64,000 nt of DNA from Nitrospira sp. (GTDB lineage: Bacteria > Nitrospirota > Nitrospiria > Nitrospirales > Nitrospiraceae). A program made the translations under genes and the position numbers. The number at the start of each line of letters is the position of its first letter. The stretch's first letter is position 1. The notes under the pieces were generated by a model. The model was not told the DNA's origin, did no database searches, and was given only the letters and a program-made list of their open reading frames with translations. The DNA is taken from the NCBI GenBank assembly GCA_031315995.1, contig JALDRG010000002.1:1-64000 (forward strand), written 5' to 3'. Positions 18,268 through 26,870 of the stretch are shown piece after piece.

Positions 18268-19119
18268 ATGCCGACAACCACCTCAGCCGCTTTCGATTCT
18301 TCACGCGAGTCGCCGGTTCCTGCGACCGGTCAGTCATCGCCCACCCATCGCTACTCTCTCGGTCAACGATGCCGCTCGTTCTATCATGAGCTGTGGTATC
18401 GCCTCTCCGAGCGGGTGCGCTGGTCCAGAAAGCCATACCACGAAATGCCGGTCGGCCGTCTCACGGATCTCGCAACCTGGCAGCAAACTTGTATCGAATC
18501 CCTGCAGTCCCGCTATGGTCTCTGCTTCGAATCCCTCTACGGACGACACACGTCCCTGGCGAACTACGCCTATCTCGATCTGCTCGACCAGGCCTGGGCG
18601 GCAGCGGACCGGCCCGTTCCCACGGGCGGTCGCGTCACGGATGTGGGCTGTGCGAACTTCTGGTATGCGCGGACGCTGTACCGGTTTTTCCGTCCGGCGA
18701 CACTGACCGGCGTGGACGTAGAAGGATTCCGCCTCTATCCCACCGGCTACAGCCGCTATGACGCCGCCGCCGGATACATCGCGAATCTCGCGCACACCTC
18801 GTTTGTGATTGCGAACTACTGCGAGCGGAACGAGCAGGTCGATGTGATCACGGCCTGGTTTCCGTTTGTCACACCGGCACCGGTCCTGGCCTGGCGGCTC
18901 CCGCTGACCGTCTTTTCCCCTGAACGACTCTTCGCGCGCATCGCGCGCAATCTTGCGCCGGGAGGGACCTTCTTTATGGTGAATCAGGGCACGGAGGAAG
19001 CGGCTATCGCGGCAGGCTACTGCCGTCGGGCGGGACTTCATTCACAAGACGAATGGATGCAGCCTCGTCCCTTGCGTCCGCGACCCCATCCGCCGGTCGC
19101 CTCCTGGTGGACGGCCTAA
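18268..19119 (+). CDS. Class I SAM-dependent methyltransferase-like protein
   Basis: A 283-residue protein. The SAM-binding motif I is GGRVTDVGCANFWYARTLY (about residues 117-135), and motif II ends in an acidic residue (LTGVDVEGFRLY). Later segments ITAWFPFVTP and NLAPGGTFFMVNQG match motifs IV and VI of the Rossmann-like methyltransferase fold. The N-terminal 100 residues are arginine-rich with tyrosines and unlike known substrate domains. Substrate is unknown. It stands alone between two small gaps. Confidence 0.77.
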   Translation: MPTTTSAAFDSSRESPVPATGQSSPTHRYSLGQRCRSFYHELWYRLSERVRWSRKPYHEMPVGRLTDLATWQQTCIESLQSRYGLCFESLYGRHTSLANYAYLDLLDQAWAAADRPVPTGGRVTDVGCANFWYARTLYRFFRPATLTGVDVEGFRLYPTGYSRYDAAAGYIANLAHTSFVIANYCERNEQVDVITAWFPFVTPAPVLAWRLPLTVFSPERLFARIARNLAPGGTFFMVNQGTEEAAIAAGYCRRAGLHSQDEWMQPRPLRPRPHPPVASWWTA

Positions 19120-19219
19120 CAGGATCCTCCCGTCTCGCGCCGGTTCACCTGCTCAGGACCAGCCAGCCACCGCCCATGCGCTGCGGCGGCTGAGTGTGTC
19201 TCATGGATAGGCGGTCACC

Positions 19220-19537
19220 TCATTTTCGGTTGAGCCCCTGACGATCAGATTCGGGAGTCTGAAGCACTTTCACGATGTTAACGATCTGGTCGTCGAGATC
19301 AACTTCGATGGTGACGAGATCCCCTTTGTGCAACGGCTCGCGTCGCATCGCCGTCGAATCAGCCACTCGCAACATCCGCAGCTGACCGTCCTGGGTCTTG
19401 AAGGTCAACAGTTGATTGCGAAGATCCACGTGCTCGACCCGGCTGGTGGGAAAGACCGCGGCGGTCTGAAACCCGAGAACTGGGCCGACCGTCCCCATCC
19501 AGATGAGCGTGAACGCCATCAGCATACGCATATACAT
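19220..19537 (-). CDS. Small exported protein of unknown function
   Basis: A 105-residue protein with a signal peptide (MYMRMLMAFTLIWMG, cleavage near LGFQ) and AGGAGC upstream of the first ATG. The mature 80 residues form a beta-rich small domain: VEHVDLRNQLLTFKTQDGQL, RMLRVADST, KGDLVTIEVDLDDQIVNIVK. The same layout (a D-x-x-x-x-x-T-F pattern with a G-D-x-V-x-V strand) occurs in periplasmic OB-like domains. The protein at 56047-56385 has a similar architecture. Function is unknown. Confidence 0.72.
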   Translation of the reverse strand: MYMRMLMAFTLIWMGTVGPVLGFQTAAVFPTSRVEHVDLRNQLLTFKTQDGQLRMLRVADSTAMRREPLHKGDLVTIEVDLDDQIVNIVKVLQTPESDRQGLNRK

Positions 19538-19821
19538 CGTGAGCTCCTCTCAATTGCAGGTGCGGTCGAGCATGAACGGCGAGTCGCGCATACCGGCACT
19601 CTACCGCCCATCGCGCTGCCGGTCTGTCGCTCTTGCTGCCATTCTTCGGCAGAGATAGGGCCGCAGTCTGCAGTCGGCCGTTCTACGAAGAACTCTTGTG
19701 GCATGGGACCATCCCGGCGCATACCGTCGAGAGACGGACCGGATGACGGCTGCGCTGGGAACACTGCCGGTGGCTCAGGGAGAACAGTAGAGTCGACGAC
19801 GGGAAAGGAAGACGAGGGACG

Positions 19822-21732
19822 CTAGCGCGTAAACACCAGCAGGCTATTGGCCGGGAGCACGACCGATGCCGAAGAGGAAAACTCGTGCAGAGGCTCCGGC
19901 ACGGCAGTCACATGCCCGCCGTTGCCGGCCACGTCGGGATTGATCCAATTTTCATAGGCGTCGCTGTTGAACACTTCACTCCAGTCTCCATCCCAGGGAA
20001 ACCCGAGACGATACCCGACACGGGTGAAGTCGGCGAGATGCACGATCACCATCACATCGTGGCCTGCGCCTTCGACCCAACGATGGAAGGCCAGGACACG
20101 GTTCTGGTCGTGCACATGCACGACCCGTAACCCCTGCCCCTGCAATGCGGGGAGTCGGCGGCGCAGGCTCATGAGGTCTCGCGTAAACCGCAGGTGGTCC
20201 AGCATCTGCTTGTCGCCCTGATCGAGGCCGGCCCAATAGAGCAGCAAGTCGCGATGCGTCACGAAGTCGTCCGACCACTGCTTATCCTCCAGAAACTCCT
20301 GTCCCATGAAGAGCATCGGAATGCCCGGCGCAGTGAGACTGAGGCCGGTGGCGACGCGTGCCCGGCTGCGGGCGAACCAGGAGCGCGGATGGTCGGGATC
20401 GCCCAGTCGAGCAATACGCTCCTCGCGACCGTGATAGACGATGTCATGGTTCTCCGGCCCCTGCACGAATCGCCACGACTCGTGGAACCCTTCAGTCCAC
20501 AGACTGCGTGCCAGGCCCGTCATATGAAGCGGCCGCTCATCCGGCGCGCCCGCGCTGCCGATGACCTCGCGAATGGCTATGCGCAGGCCGTCGGTGAGCG
20601 TGGTGTCGAAGCCGGCACCAACCGGCAGGGGCTGGACCACGAACGGATTCACCTCCCAATATTCGGCATGGTGGAGCGTCTCCGGCCGCTGCGCATGCAG
20701 CGTGGCCGTGAGGTCCTGACAAAATCGCCAACCTTCCGGCGCTCCGTCATGATCAATCACGCTGACTTGGTCGTACCGAAATCCGTCCACGCGGTATTCA
20801 TCGAGAAAGAACTTCGCGTTCTGAATCAGGAAGTCGCGCACCTCCGGTTTGGCGAAATCGAACACGAGGCCGCCGGCATGCCCCATCTCGCTGAAATACA
20901 GCGAGTTCCGTTGCCCGCCGGCCGGATCTTGCCGATCGAAAAAGTACAAGCTCTGGTCGCCGAAGTCTCCGCCGGCATGGTTGTAGACCACATCGAGCAG
21001 CACGGCCAAGCCATGGATATGGGCCAGATCGATCAGCGCCTTGAGCTGATTCATTTCTCCCCGCAGCTCCTCCGCCTGGTACCGGCGCTGGCCCTTCGCA
21101 TCGAGCAGTGCGTTGAGTTCTGCGACGTAGGGAGGCAGCTTCGCATCGGGCACGGCAAAATCCATCTCGGGCGAAAAATAGTCGGTCCCGTTGTAGCCAA
21201 GGCTGAAGGCGGTTTGAAATTCCTGAATGGGCATGAGCTGTAAGGCGGTCACACCGAGCTCGGCAAGATAGGGCAGCTTGCGAGCCACGTCGAGAAAGGT
21301 GCCGCCCTTGTGGGGCACGTTCGGCGTATAGAAGGTGCCCACGTGGAGTTGATAAATGATGAACTCGTGGAAACGCGGCGTGGTGTAGCTGCTCGCGTGC
21401 CAGGGAAAGTCGGGATGGCGGATGATACATTCGCTGGGGAACGGCGACTCCAGTTCTCGGGCATAGGGATCACGCTTTAGCCCTTCACTCCGCTCGCCGA
21501 CCACGTAGAACATGTAGCGCTGACGGTCCTTCACGCCGGGAATGAAGCCACGCCAATGCCCCTGCGCATCTCGCGTGAGCAAGCTCCCGTCGTTGCGGAC
21601 CCGATGATTGAAGTCGCCGACCACATGCACGGACTTGGCGTGCGGGCCCCAGCAGCGAAACGTCGCGCCGTCGGCGATCAGGTTCGCCCCCATCGGAGTA
21701 CCGGAATGAATGTGATCCAGTGACGCGGGCAT
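19822..21732 (-). CDS. GH13 alpha-amylase family enzyme (branching enzyme/trehalohydrolase-like)
   Basis: A 636-residue enzyme. The ATG at 21730-21732 has AAGAGGG upstream. An N-terminal carbohydrate-binding module 48-like domain (GATFRCWGPHAKSVHVVGDF) precedes the GH13 barrel. Conserved regions: I DVVYNHAGG, II DGFRYDQVS (nucleophile Asp), III HHAEYW (acid/base Glu) and IV GPENHDIV. The CBM48-GH13 order fits 1,4-alpha-glucan branching enzymes or maltooligosyltrehalose trehalohydrolases; I cannot choose between them. It acts on alpha-glucan in the cytoplasm. It is last in a minus-strand run with two kinase-like genes. Confidence 0.87.
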   Translation of the reverse strand: MPASLDHIHSGTPMGANLIADGATFRCWGPHAKSVHVVGDFNHRVRNDGSLLTRDAQGHWRGFIPGVKDRQRYMFYVVGERSEGLKRDPYARELESPFPSECIIRHPDFPWHASSYTTPRFHEFIIYQLHVGTFYTPNVPHKGGTFLDVARKLPYLAELGVTALQLMPIQEFQTAFSLGYNGTDYFSPEMDFAVPDAKLPPYVAELNALLDAKGQRRYQAEELRGEMNQLKALIDLAHIHGLAVLLDVVYNHAGGDFGDQSLYFFDRQDPAGGQRNSLYFSEMGHAGGLVFDFAKPEVRDFLIQNAKFFLDEYRVDGFRYDQVSVIDHDGAPEGWRFCQDLTATLHAQRPETLHHAEYWEVNPFVVQPLPVGAGFDTTLTDGLRIAIREVIGSAGAPDERPLHMTGLARSLWTEGFHESWRFVQGPENHDIVYHGREERIARLGDPDHPRSWFARSRARVATGLSLTAPGIPMLFMGQEFLEDKQWSDDFVTHRDLLLYWAGLDQGDKQMLDHLRFTRDLMSLRRRLPALQGQGLRVVHVHDQNRVLAFHRWVEGAGHDVMVIVHLADFTRVGYRLGFPWDGDWSEVFNSDAYENWINPDVAGNGGHVTAVPEPLHEFSSSASVVLPANSLLVFTR

Positions 21733-21829
21733 GGGCGCCCTCTTGGTGAGAGATCGCGGTAACGGAATCATCCTAGCGAAAGCCGCTCAACTCGGCAAGG
21801 GCCTGAATCGATGCGACGAAGGAACCGTA

Positions 21830-22357
21830 TTACAGCCGACGACCAGAACGCACCAACAGGAAAATCTGTTCGGCTGCGGCATCCGAGGACACCACTGTGG
21901 TGTCGATGGCCAACGCCGGCGAGAGCGGCGCTTCGTAGGGTTCTTGCAGCCCCGGGACCGTGGACGACTCACCGTGCATCCCTCGCTTATACGTTCCCTT
22001 CTTATCGCGCTGCATACAGACGTCCAGCGGACAGACAATCGACACTTCCTGCAGCGGCGGAATCAACGAGCGGGCAAAGTCTCGATAGACTCGCCGACTC
22101 GCCGTTGCGTCGAAAATCACGTTCACGCCATGGGCCCACAACCGCGCGCCCACATAGGCCAAGGCGCGGTAGAACAGATCGCGTTCTTCCTTCGAGTAGC
22201 CGGCCTCCGGCGTCAGAATGCGCCGGACGGCATCGGACTCCAGGACTTCGACGGCTGCTCCCGATGACTCAATCTTGGGTAGCAACCGCGCCACAATCGA
22301 ACTTTTCCCGGAAGCGGGAAGACCGGTGAGCCAGATGGCGAATGGAGAGTGACTCAT
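21830..22357 (-). CDS. Adenylylsulfate-kinase-like protein (divergent CysC)
   Basis: A 175-residue P-loop kinase. The Walker A is GLPASGKSS and the C-terminal half matches APS kinase closely (QEVSIVCPLDVCMQRDKKGTY; GLQEPYEAP). The usual DGDN-R motif is replaced by ESDAVRRIL, and the I-S-P-Y-R motif by DATASRRVYRD. Both contact the adenylylsulfate in CysC, so the substrate may differ. No sulfate-assimilation gene is nearby. It begins 9 bases after the stop of an APH-like kinase and is followed by a GH13 enzyme, which hints at sugar or nucleotide phosphorylation. The symbol is withheld for this reason. Confidence 0.8.
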   Translation of the reverse strand: MSHSPFAIWLTGLPASGKSSIVARLLPKIESSGAAVEVLESDAVRRILTPEAGYSKEERDLFYRALAYVGARLWAHGVNVIFDATASRRVYRDFARSLIPPLQEVSIVCPLDVCMQRDKKGTYKRGMHGESSTVPGLQEPYEAPLSPALAIDTTVVSSDAAAEQIFLLVRSGRRL

Positions 22358-22365
22358 CACATCAC

Positions 22366-23451
22366 TTATTCACAGTACCGGTTCACATCCGCCGGGTCGA
22401 ACCGCGGCACCGCCAATACATTCTCGATAAACCGGAAGATTTTCCGTCGCACAGCCACGGTCAGTTTCGGATACCAGAGCGGACTCGCCAACACCAGCCC
22501 GCGGAAGGCAAAGAACGGCGCCGTCGCATCCAGCACCTCGCGATCGCGGCTCCGGACAAGATAGGTCTCCCAAAACGAACGAAACACCACTTCCAGCGCC
22601 CCCTTCAACGTCCCATGTCGACACAGCGAGAAAAACAGATAGTTGATCGACATCGAGGTGACATCATCGGCCGGTTCGCCCCACTCCCCGCGCGACCGGT
22701 CCAGCACGGAGAAATCCGTTCCGCGACGAAACAGCACGTTCCACGGATGAAAATCCCCATGCACCTGAGACAATCGAGCATGTTGGCCGCGCAGCCGCCA
22801 CCGCCATTCGTTGCAGGCCACCTCAATGCGTTGCAACAGATCTTCCGTAATGAAGGCAAAGCGATCGGGGTAACTATCGGTGAGCCCCATGATGCATTCG
22901 CCATGACCGAGCAACTCACGTAGTCGTCGGCGATACAGGTCGGGGTCATGATGGGTCACCCGGTGGATGCCGGCCAGATATCCGGCCAACGCCTCGGTCC
23001 GTTTCCGATCCAGCGCCGTCGGCGTGCGCGCTGCGGCAAGGCGTTCCAGGTCCCTATGGTAGGTCTCCCCCTCGGACCATTGGGTGAGCAAAAAGAATTC
23101 TTTGGCGGAGGCCACGGACATCAACTCTCCGCGCTCGGTAAAAGCTCCCACATCCAGCGCCGCGATATGCTTCGGCAGACGGCCGTAACAGTCATAGTCC
23201 CACAACATCGCCTGAGCCCGGTCGGACGGATGCTCATGCCCGAAGGGGCCGGGACTCATGGTGCCCAACACCGCCTGGCGGGTCTTGCCATTCTGACGAA
23301 ACGTCAACCGGACCGGCGCGCCATACCCGTATTGCTTATACCGCGCGCCGCTCGTCTCCTTGCCGATCGGTCCATAGGCAAGCAACACCGTCGTCGGACC
23401 GAACCGGTCTTTGAGGTAGGCGTCCAAGGCGGATTTCTTCAACACTGGCAT
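22366..23451 (-). CDS. Aminoglycoside phosphotransferase-family kinase
   Basis: A 361-residue cytoplasmic protein. The start at 23451 (MPVLKKSALDAYL) has GGAAG upstream. The catalytic loop is QVHGDFHPWNVLFRRG, with the H-G-D-x-H-x-x-N pattern, and the metal-binding Asp follows in FSVLDRSRGEWGEPADDV. The N-lobe has a Lys-rich segment after YGYGAPVRLTF. This family phosphorylates small hydroxyl substrates such as sugars, choline or antibiotics. Gene context (APS-kinase-like and GH13) argues for a metabolic substrate rather than resistance. Identity of the substrate is unknown. Confidence 0.85.
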   Translation of the reverse strand: MPVLKKSALDAYLKDRFGPTTVLLAYGPIGKETSGARYKQYGYGAPVRLTFRQNGKTRQAVLGTMSPGPFGHEHPSDRAQAMLWDYDCYGRLPKHIAALDVGAFTERGELMSVASAKEFFLLTQWSEGETYHRDLERLAAARTPTALDRKRTEALAGYLAGIHRVTHHDPDLYRRRLRELLGHGECIMGLTDSYPDRFAFITEDLLQRIEVACNEWRWRLRGQHARLSQVHGDFHPWNVLFRRGTDFSVLDRSRGEWGEPADDVTSMSINYLFFSLCRHGTLKGALEVVFRSFWETYLVRSRDREVLDATAPFFAFRGLVLASPLWYPKLTVAVRRKIFRFIENVLAVPRFDPADVNRYCE

Positions 23452-23732
23452 ATAGGCTTCCCACGCAAGACATGTTCCTGAAAAATGTCCGCGCCTGCCA
23501 TGCAATGGCGCCGGCAACTGGCGCATTGAGCTTCAGCTCGGCTCAGATAGTGAGGAATTATGCGCCAGTTCCCCGATAAGCCACCGATCGCTCCCTTCCC
23601 CCAAACGTGCAAATGCTCCACTTTCAGCTGTTTCTGCCCCCGCTCCACCCAGTTCGTCCGCCAACGGTAAGGGCACGTGCTTTGCTGAGACAGTAGGTGA
23701 AGCAGTCTCAATCTGAGCCGAGAGGAGGACGC

Positions 23733-24281
23733 ATGAACCTGGAAGTTGAGAGCCGCAACATTGCCATGACTCCGCGCTGGAAAACCGAGATCGAGGAACG
23801 CATGGCCGTCTTGCAGCATGGCCACGACGACATCATTCATGGACGTGTCACGCTGACAAAAAATCGCCATCATAAAAAACAGGCCAATGTTGCAGAGGCG
23901 CTCGTGCTGGTCACGATTCCGACCCGTCACACCCTGACCTCCCGCAAGGAGGACAAGACGTTCGAGGAAGCCATCCGGGCGGCCTTCGACGCCGTGGCGA
24001 TCGAATTGCGGAAATATCGCGAGAAACGGGCCGACACGGTCGTGCGAATCGAACCGCTCCCGCAGCTCCGGGGCGTGGTGAGTAAGGTCTTCCCTCAACA
24101 AGGTTATGGCTTCATCCTGAACGACGGCGGGGGGGAAGTCTATTTTCACAAGAATGCCGTGAAGGGCATCCCGTTCAATGACATGGAAGACGGACAGGAC
24201 GTGATCTTCGAGAACGAACCGGGGGAGAAGGGCCTACAGGCCACCATCGTGCAACCTCCACCCACTCTGGAACTGTCGTGA
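23733..24281 (+). CDS. HPF/RaiA-like ribosome-associated protein fused to a cold-shock domain
   Basis: A 182-residue protein with a strong Shine-Dalgarno (GAGAGGAGG). Residues 1-105 follow the HPF/RaiA fold: NLEVESRNIAMTPRW, a helix, RVTLTKNRHHKK, and a long helix EEAIRAAFDAVAIELRKY. Residues 115-175 are a cold-shock OB domain with GYGFI and VYFHKNAV matching RNP1 and RNP2. RaiA-type domains bind the ribosome decoding centre and the cold-shock domain binds RNA. This pair suggests control of translation in stress. An FmdB-type zinc ribbon gene follows 10 bases downstream. Confidence 0.87.
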   Translation: MNLEVESRNIAMTPRWKTEIEERMAVLQHGHDDIIHGRVTLTKNRHHKKQANVAEALVLVTIPTRHTLTSRKEDKTFEEAIRAAFDAVAIELRKYREKRADTVVRIEPLPQLRGVVSKVFPQQGYGFILNDGGGEVYFHKNAVKGIPFNDMEDGQDVIFENEPGEKGLQATIVQPPPTLELS

Positions 24282-24291
24282 GGGGCTGCCC

Positions 24292-24456
24292 ATGCCCATG
24301 TATGATTACACCTGTCTGGATTGTGGGAAAAAATCACTGATCATCGTGACGCTGAAGCAACACGAACACGGTGAGGTCCAATGCCCGGCCTGCGGCAGCA
24401 CAAAACTGCAGCAACATTTTTCGTCGTTCATCGCCCACACGACCAAGAAAAGCTGA
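24292..24456 (+). CDS. FmdB-type zinc ribbon protein (54 aa)
   Basis: A 54-residue protein starting MPMYDYTCLDCGKK, the classic FmdB/CxxC_CxxC_SSSS opening, with a second knuckle CPACGS. The two C-x-x-C pairs (Cys8/Cys11 and Cys31/Cys34) form one zinc ribbon. It lies 10 bases after the RaiA-cold-shock gene and 17 bases before a cytochrome c, all on the plus strand. Such proteins are often annotated as putative regulators. Its direct role is unknown. Confidence 0.88.
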   Translation: MPMYDYTCLDCGKKSLIIVTLKQHEHGEVQCPACGSTKLQQHFSSFIAHTTKKS

Positions 24457-24473
24457 AGGAGACACAGAGCCCC

Positions 24474-24854
24474 ATGCAGAGTGCCATGGCCAGCGGCATC
24501 CGGCCTTCATTCCTCGTCTCTCTCTTCATGACCATTGCAGCCGCCTGTGGCTCTGCGGCGGCACAGGATTTCCCGCCGGATGTCACCAAAGGAAAGGCTG
24601 TCTACGAGCGCCATTGCCTCGCCTGTCATGGCAGCGGTGGACGGGGCGACGGTCCCGATGCGGCCGCATTGACGGTTCCGCCGGCCAACTTCCACCGGTT
24701 CAAATCCTTCCTCAAGTCCGACGAGGAGCTGCTCAGAACGATCGAGCACGGCGTTGTCTTCAGCCCGATGCATGCGTGGTACGGGCAGCTGACCGAAATG
24801 GAGATGCAAGACGTACTGGCCTACATCCGCTTGCTCGTGCAACAGGGTCGATAG
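24474..24854 (+). CDS. Monohaem cytochrome c (class I)
   Basis: A 126-residue periplasmic cytochrome. The start at 24474 has AAGGAGA nine bases upstream and gives a signal peptide ending near AAAQ (residue 31). The haem motif is CLACH (Cys48, Cys51, His52), and the likely distal Met is in GVVFSPMHAW. The C-terminal helix MQDVLAYIRLLV is typical of class I cytochromes. It would carry electrons to a terminal reductase or oxidase. The gene closes the plus-strand group that begins at 23733. Confidence 0.92.
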   Translation: MQSAMASGIRPSFLVSLFMTIAAACGSAAAQDFPPDVTKGKAVYERHCLACHGSGGRGDGPDAAALTVPPANFHRFKSFLKSDEELLRTIEHGVVFSPMHAWYGQLTEMEMQDVLAYIRLLVQQGR

Positions 24855-24890
24855 GATGTCGGGCGGACGAGTCACGCGAAGGGACTCCGT

Positions 24891-25472
24891 ATGAATCCGC
24901 TTCACGCAGGCGATGCACTCCTCATCGTGGACGTGCAGAAGGATTTCCTTCCGGGTGGCGCCCTGGCAGTGCCCAGCGGCCACGAGGTGATTGTTCCGTT
25001 GCGACGGTATCTCACCCTCTTTATCCACAGCGGCCTGCCGGTGTTTGCGACCCGCGACTGGCACCCGCCGGACCATTGCTCCTTCCGCGCACAAGGCGGC
25101 CCCTGGCCGACACACTGCATCGGGCAAAGTCCCGGGGCACAATTTCCGGAGGAGCTCAAGCTGCCTGCATCGACCATCGTGATCTCCAAAGGGACCGACT
25201 CTGCCCAGGAGGCCTACTCCGGCTTCCAGGACACTCCGTTGCATGCTCGTCTCCAAGCGGCTCGCGTCACCCGATTGTTCATCGGAGGACTGGCCACGGA
25301 CTATTGCGTGCGCGAAACCGTACGGGAGGCTCGCAGCCTCGGATATGAGGTATGTCTCTTGATCGACGCCATACGAGCCGTGAACGTCCTGCCTGAGGAC
25401 GGTCGACGGGCCGAAGCCGAGATGGTGTCGGCCGGTGCGATGCCCGTTCGTGTGGAGCAATTGGCCGCATGA
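24891..25472 (+). CDS. pncA: Nicotinamidase
   Basis: A 193-residue cytoplasmic hydrolase that converts nicotinamide to nicotinate for NAD salvage. The catalytic triad is visible: Asp14 (LIVDVQKDF), Lys100 (VISKGTD) and Cys139 (GLATDYCVRETV). Metal ligands include Asp56 and His58 (TRDWHPPDH) and probably His75. The motif ATDYCV is typical of PncA rather than of other isochorismatases. It overlaps the start of pncB by four bases (ATGA), so the two are translationally coupled and form the salvage route to nicotinate mononucleotide. Confidence 0.94.
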   Translation: MNPLHAGDALLIVDVQKDFLPGGALAVPSGHEVIVPLRRYLTLFIHSGLPVFATRDWHPPDHCSFRAQGGPWPTHCIGQSPGAQFPEELKLPASTIVISKGTDSAQEAYSGFQDTPLHARLQAARVTRLFIGGLATDYCVRETVREARSLGYEVCLLIDAIRAVNVLPEDGRRAEAEMVSAGAMPVRVEQLAA

Positions 25473-26803
25473 ATATCACCTCAGACGCCCTCCTCATCGA
25501 CCTCTATGAACTCACCATGGCGCAGGCCTACCTGGACCAGACGATGACGGAAATCGCCGTCTTTGAATTTTTTGTCAGGAAACTGCCGCCGCAACGGAAC
25601 TTCTTCATGGCCGCAGGGCTGGAGCAGGTACTGACCTATCTGGAGGAGTTTCAGTTCTCAGACGGCGACATCGACTGGCTCGACCGGGCAGGCGGATTTA
25701 CTCCGGCGTTCCTCGACACCGTCCGTGCGATGCGCTTCACAGGTGACGTCCATGCGATGCCGGAGGGAACCCTCTTCTTTCCGAACGAGCCGATCCTTCG
25801 CATTACCGCACCCCTTCCGCAGGCGCAACTCGTGGAAACACGGGTCATGAATCTGCTGAACTTTCAAACAATGGTCGCTTCCAAGGCCTGCCGCTCGGTG
25901 TTGGTTGCGGACGGCACACCCCTGATTGATTTCGGCCTACGCCGCGCGCATGGCGCGGAAGCCGGTCTTTTCGCCGCCCGGGCCGGCTACCTCGCCGGAC
26001 TGGCGGGCACGTCGAACGTGTCGGCCGGCGCCCGCTTTACCATCCCGATTTACGGCACCATGGCCCATTCCTTCGTCCAGGCCCATCTCGACGAAATGCA
26101 GGCCTTCACGCACATCGCCCAGGCCCAACCAGGCAACGTCGTGCTCCTCATCGATACCTACGAGACGGAAGCCGCTGCGGGAAAAGTGGTCGCTCTGGCG
26201 GCTCGATTGAAGGAACAGGGCATCTCGATCCACGGCGTCCGGCTCGATAGCGGAGATCTGGCCGAGCATGCGCGCAAGGTTCGGCGCATTCTCGATCGCG
26301 GAGGCCTTACGGCAACCAAAATTCTCGCCAGTGGGAATCTTGACGAGGAACGCATCCACGCGCTAGTGGCGGGCCAGGCTCCGATCGATAGTTTCGCTAT
26401 CGGCACGGCCATGACCACATCAGCCGATGCCCCATACCTGGACTGCGCGTACAAACTCCAGGAATATGCCGGCAGGCCTTGCCGAAAACGGTCCGAAGGC
26501 AAAGCCACCTGGCCCGGCCGCAAACAGGTCTACCGCCGCATCGGCACAGACGAACGACTCAACGGTGATATCATCACGATCGAGGGCGACTGCCAGGAAG
26601 GCCGGCCCCTGCTGGGCCACGTCATGCAAGGAGGCCACCGCCTGACCTCCCCTCCATCGCTCGAAGAAATTCGCAGACATGCCCGGCTCTCTTTGGCACA
26701 ACTTCCGGACCCGTTGCGCCGCATCGACCGATCCGCGCCCTACGACGTTCGCATCTCGACGGCCCTCACCGAATTGGCGCACCAGGTGGATCGGCACACG
26801 TGA
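25469..26803 (+). CDS. pncB: Nicotinate phosphoribosyltransferase
   Basis: A 444-residue cytoplasmic enzyme that joins nicotinate to PRPP to make nicotinate mononucleotide. Family blocks are clear: LIDLYELTMAQAYL at the N-terminus, PPQRNFFMAAGLEQ, DFGLRRAHGAEAG, GTSNVSAG and GTMAHSFVQAH with the phosphorylatable His, VLLIDTYET, and GVRLDSGDLAEHA. The phosphate-binding region SFAIGTAMTT is also present. It uses the product of the overlapping pncA gene. Together with nadB at the left edge, both de novo and salvage NAD routes are represented in the window. Confidence 0.95.
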   Translation: MNITSDALLIDLYELTMAQAYLDQTMTEIAVFEFFVRKLPPQRNFFMAAGLEQVLTYLEEFQFSDGDIDWLDRAGGFTPAFLDTVRAMRFTGDVHAMPEGTLFFPNEPILRITAPLPQAQLVETRVMNLLNFQTMVASKACRSVLVADGTPLIDFGLRRAHGAEAGLFAARAGYLAGLAGTSNVSAGARFTIPIYGTMAHSFVQAHLDEMQAFTHIAQAQPGNVVLLIDTYETEAAAGKVVALAARLKEQGISIHGVRLDSGDLAEHARKVRRILDRGGLTATKILASGNLDEERIHALVAGQAPIDSFAIGTAMTTSADAPYLDCAYKLQEYAGRPCRKRSEGKATWPGRKQVYRRIGTDERLNGDIITIEGDCQEGRPLLGHVMQGGHRLTSPPSLEEIRRHARLSLAQLPDPLRRIDRSAPYDVRISTALTELAHQVDRHT

Positions 26804-26870
26804 ACCGGATCATGATCTCTCAGGCATGTTATACACCGCAGCACCGAATCTACTTGAAGGAGGCCAGTTC

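Noticed and set aside
19519..19764. 81-codon frame upstream of the small exported gene at 19220
   Set aside because: Overlaps the signal peptide start of a better gene, has many Cys/Arg/Ser and no ribosome site.
21830..22357. Assigning the gene as a standard cysC of sulfate assimilation
   Set aside because: Substrate motifs differ and no cysD, cysN, cysH or sat gene is present in the window.
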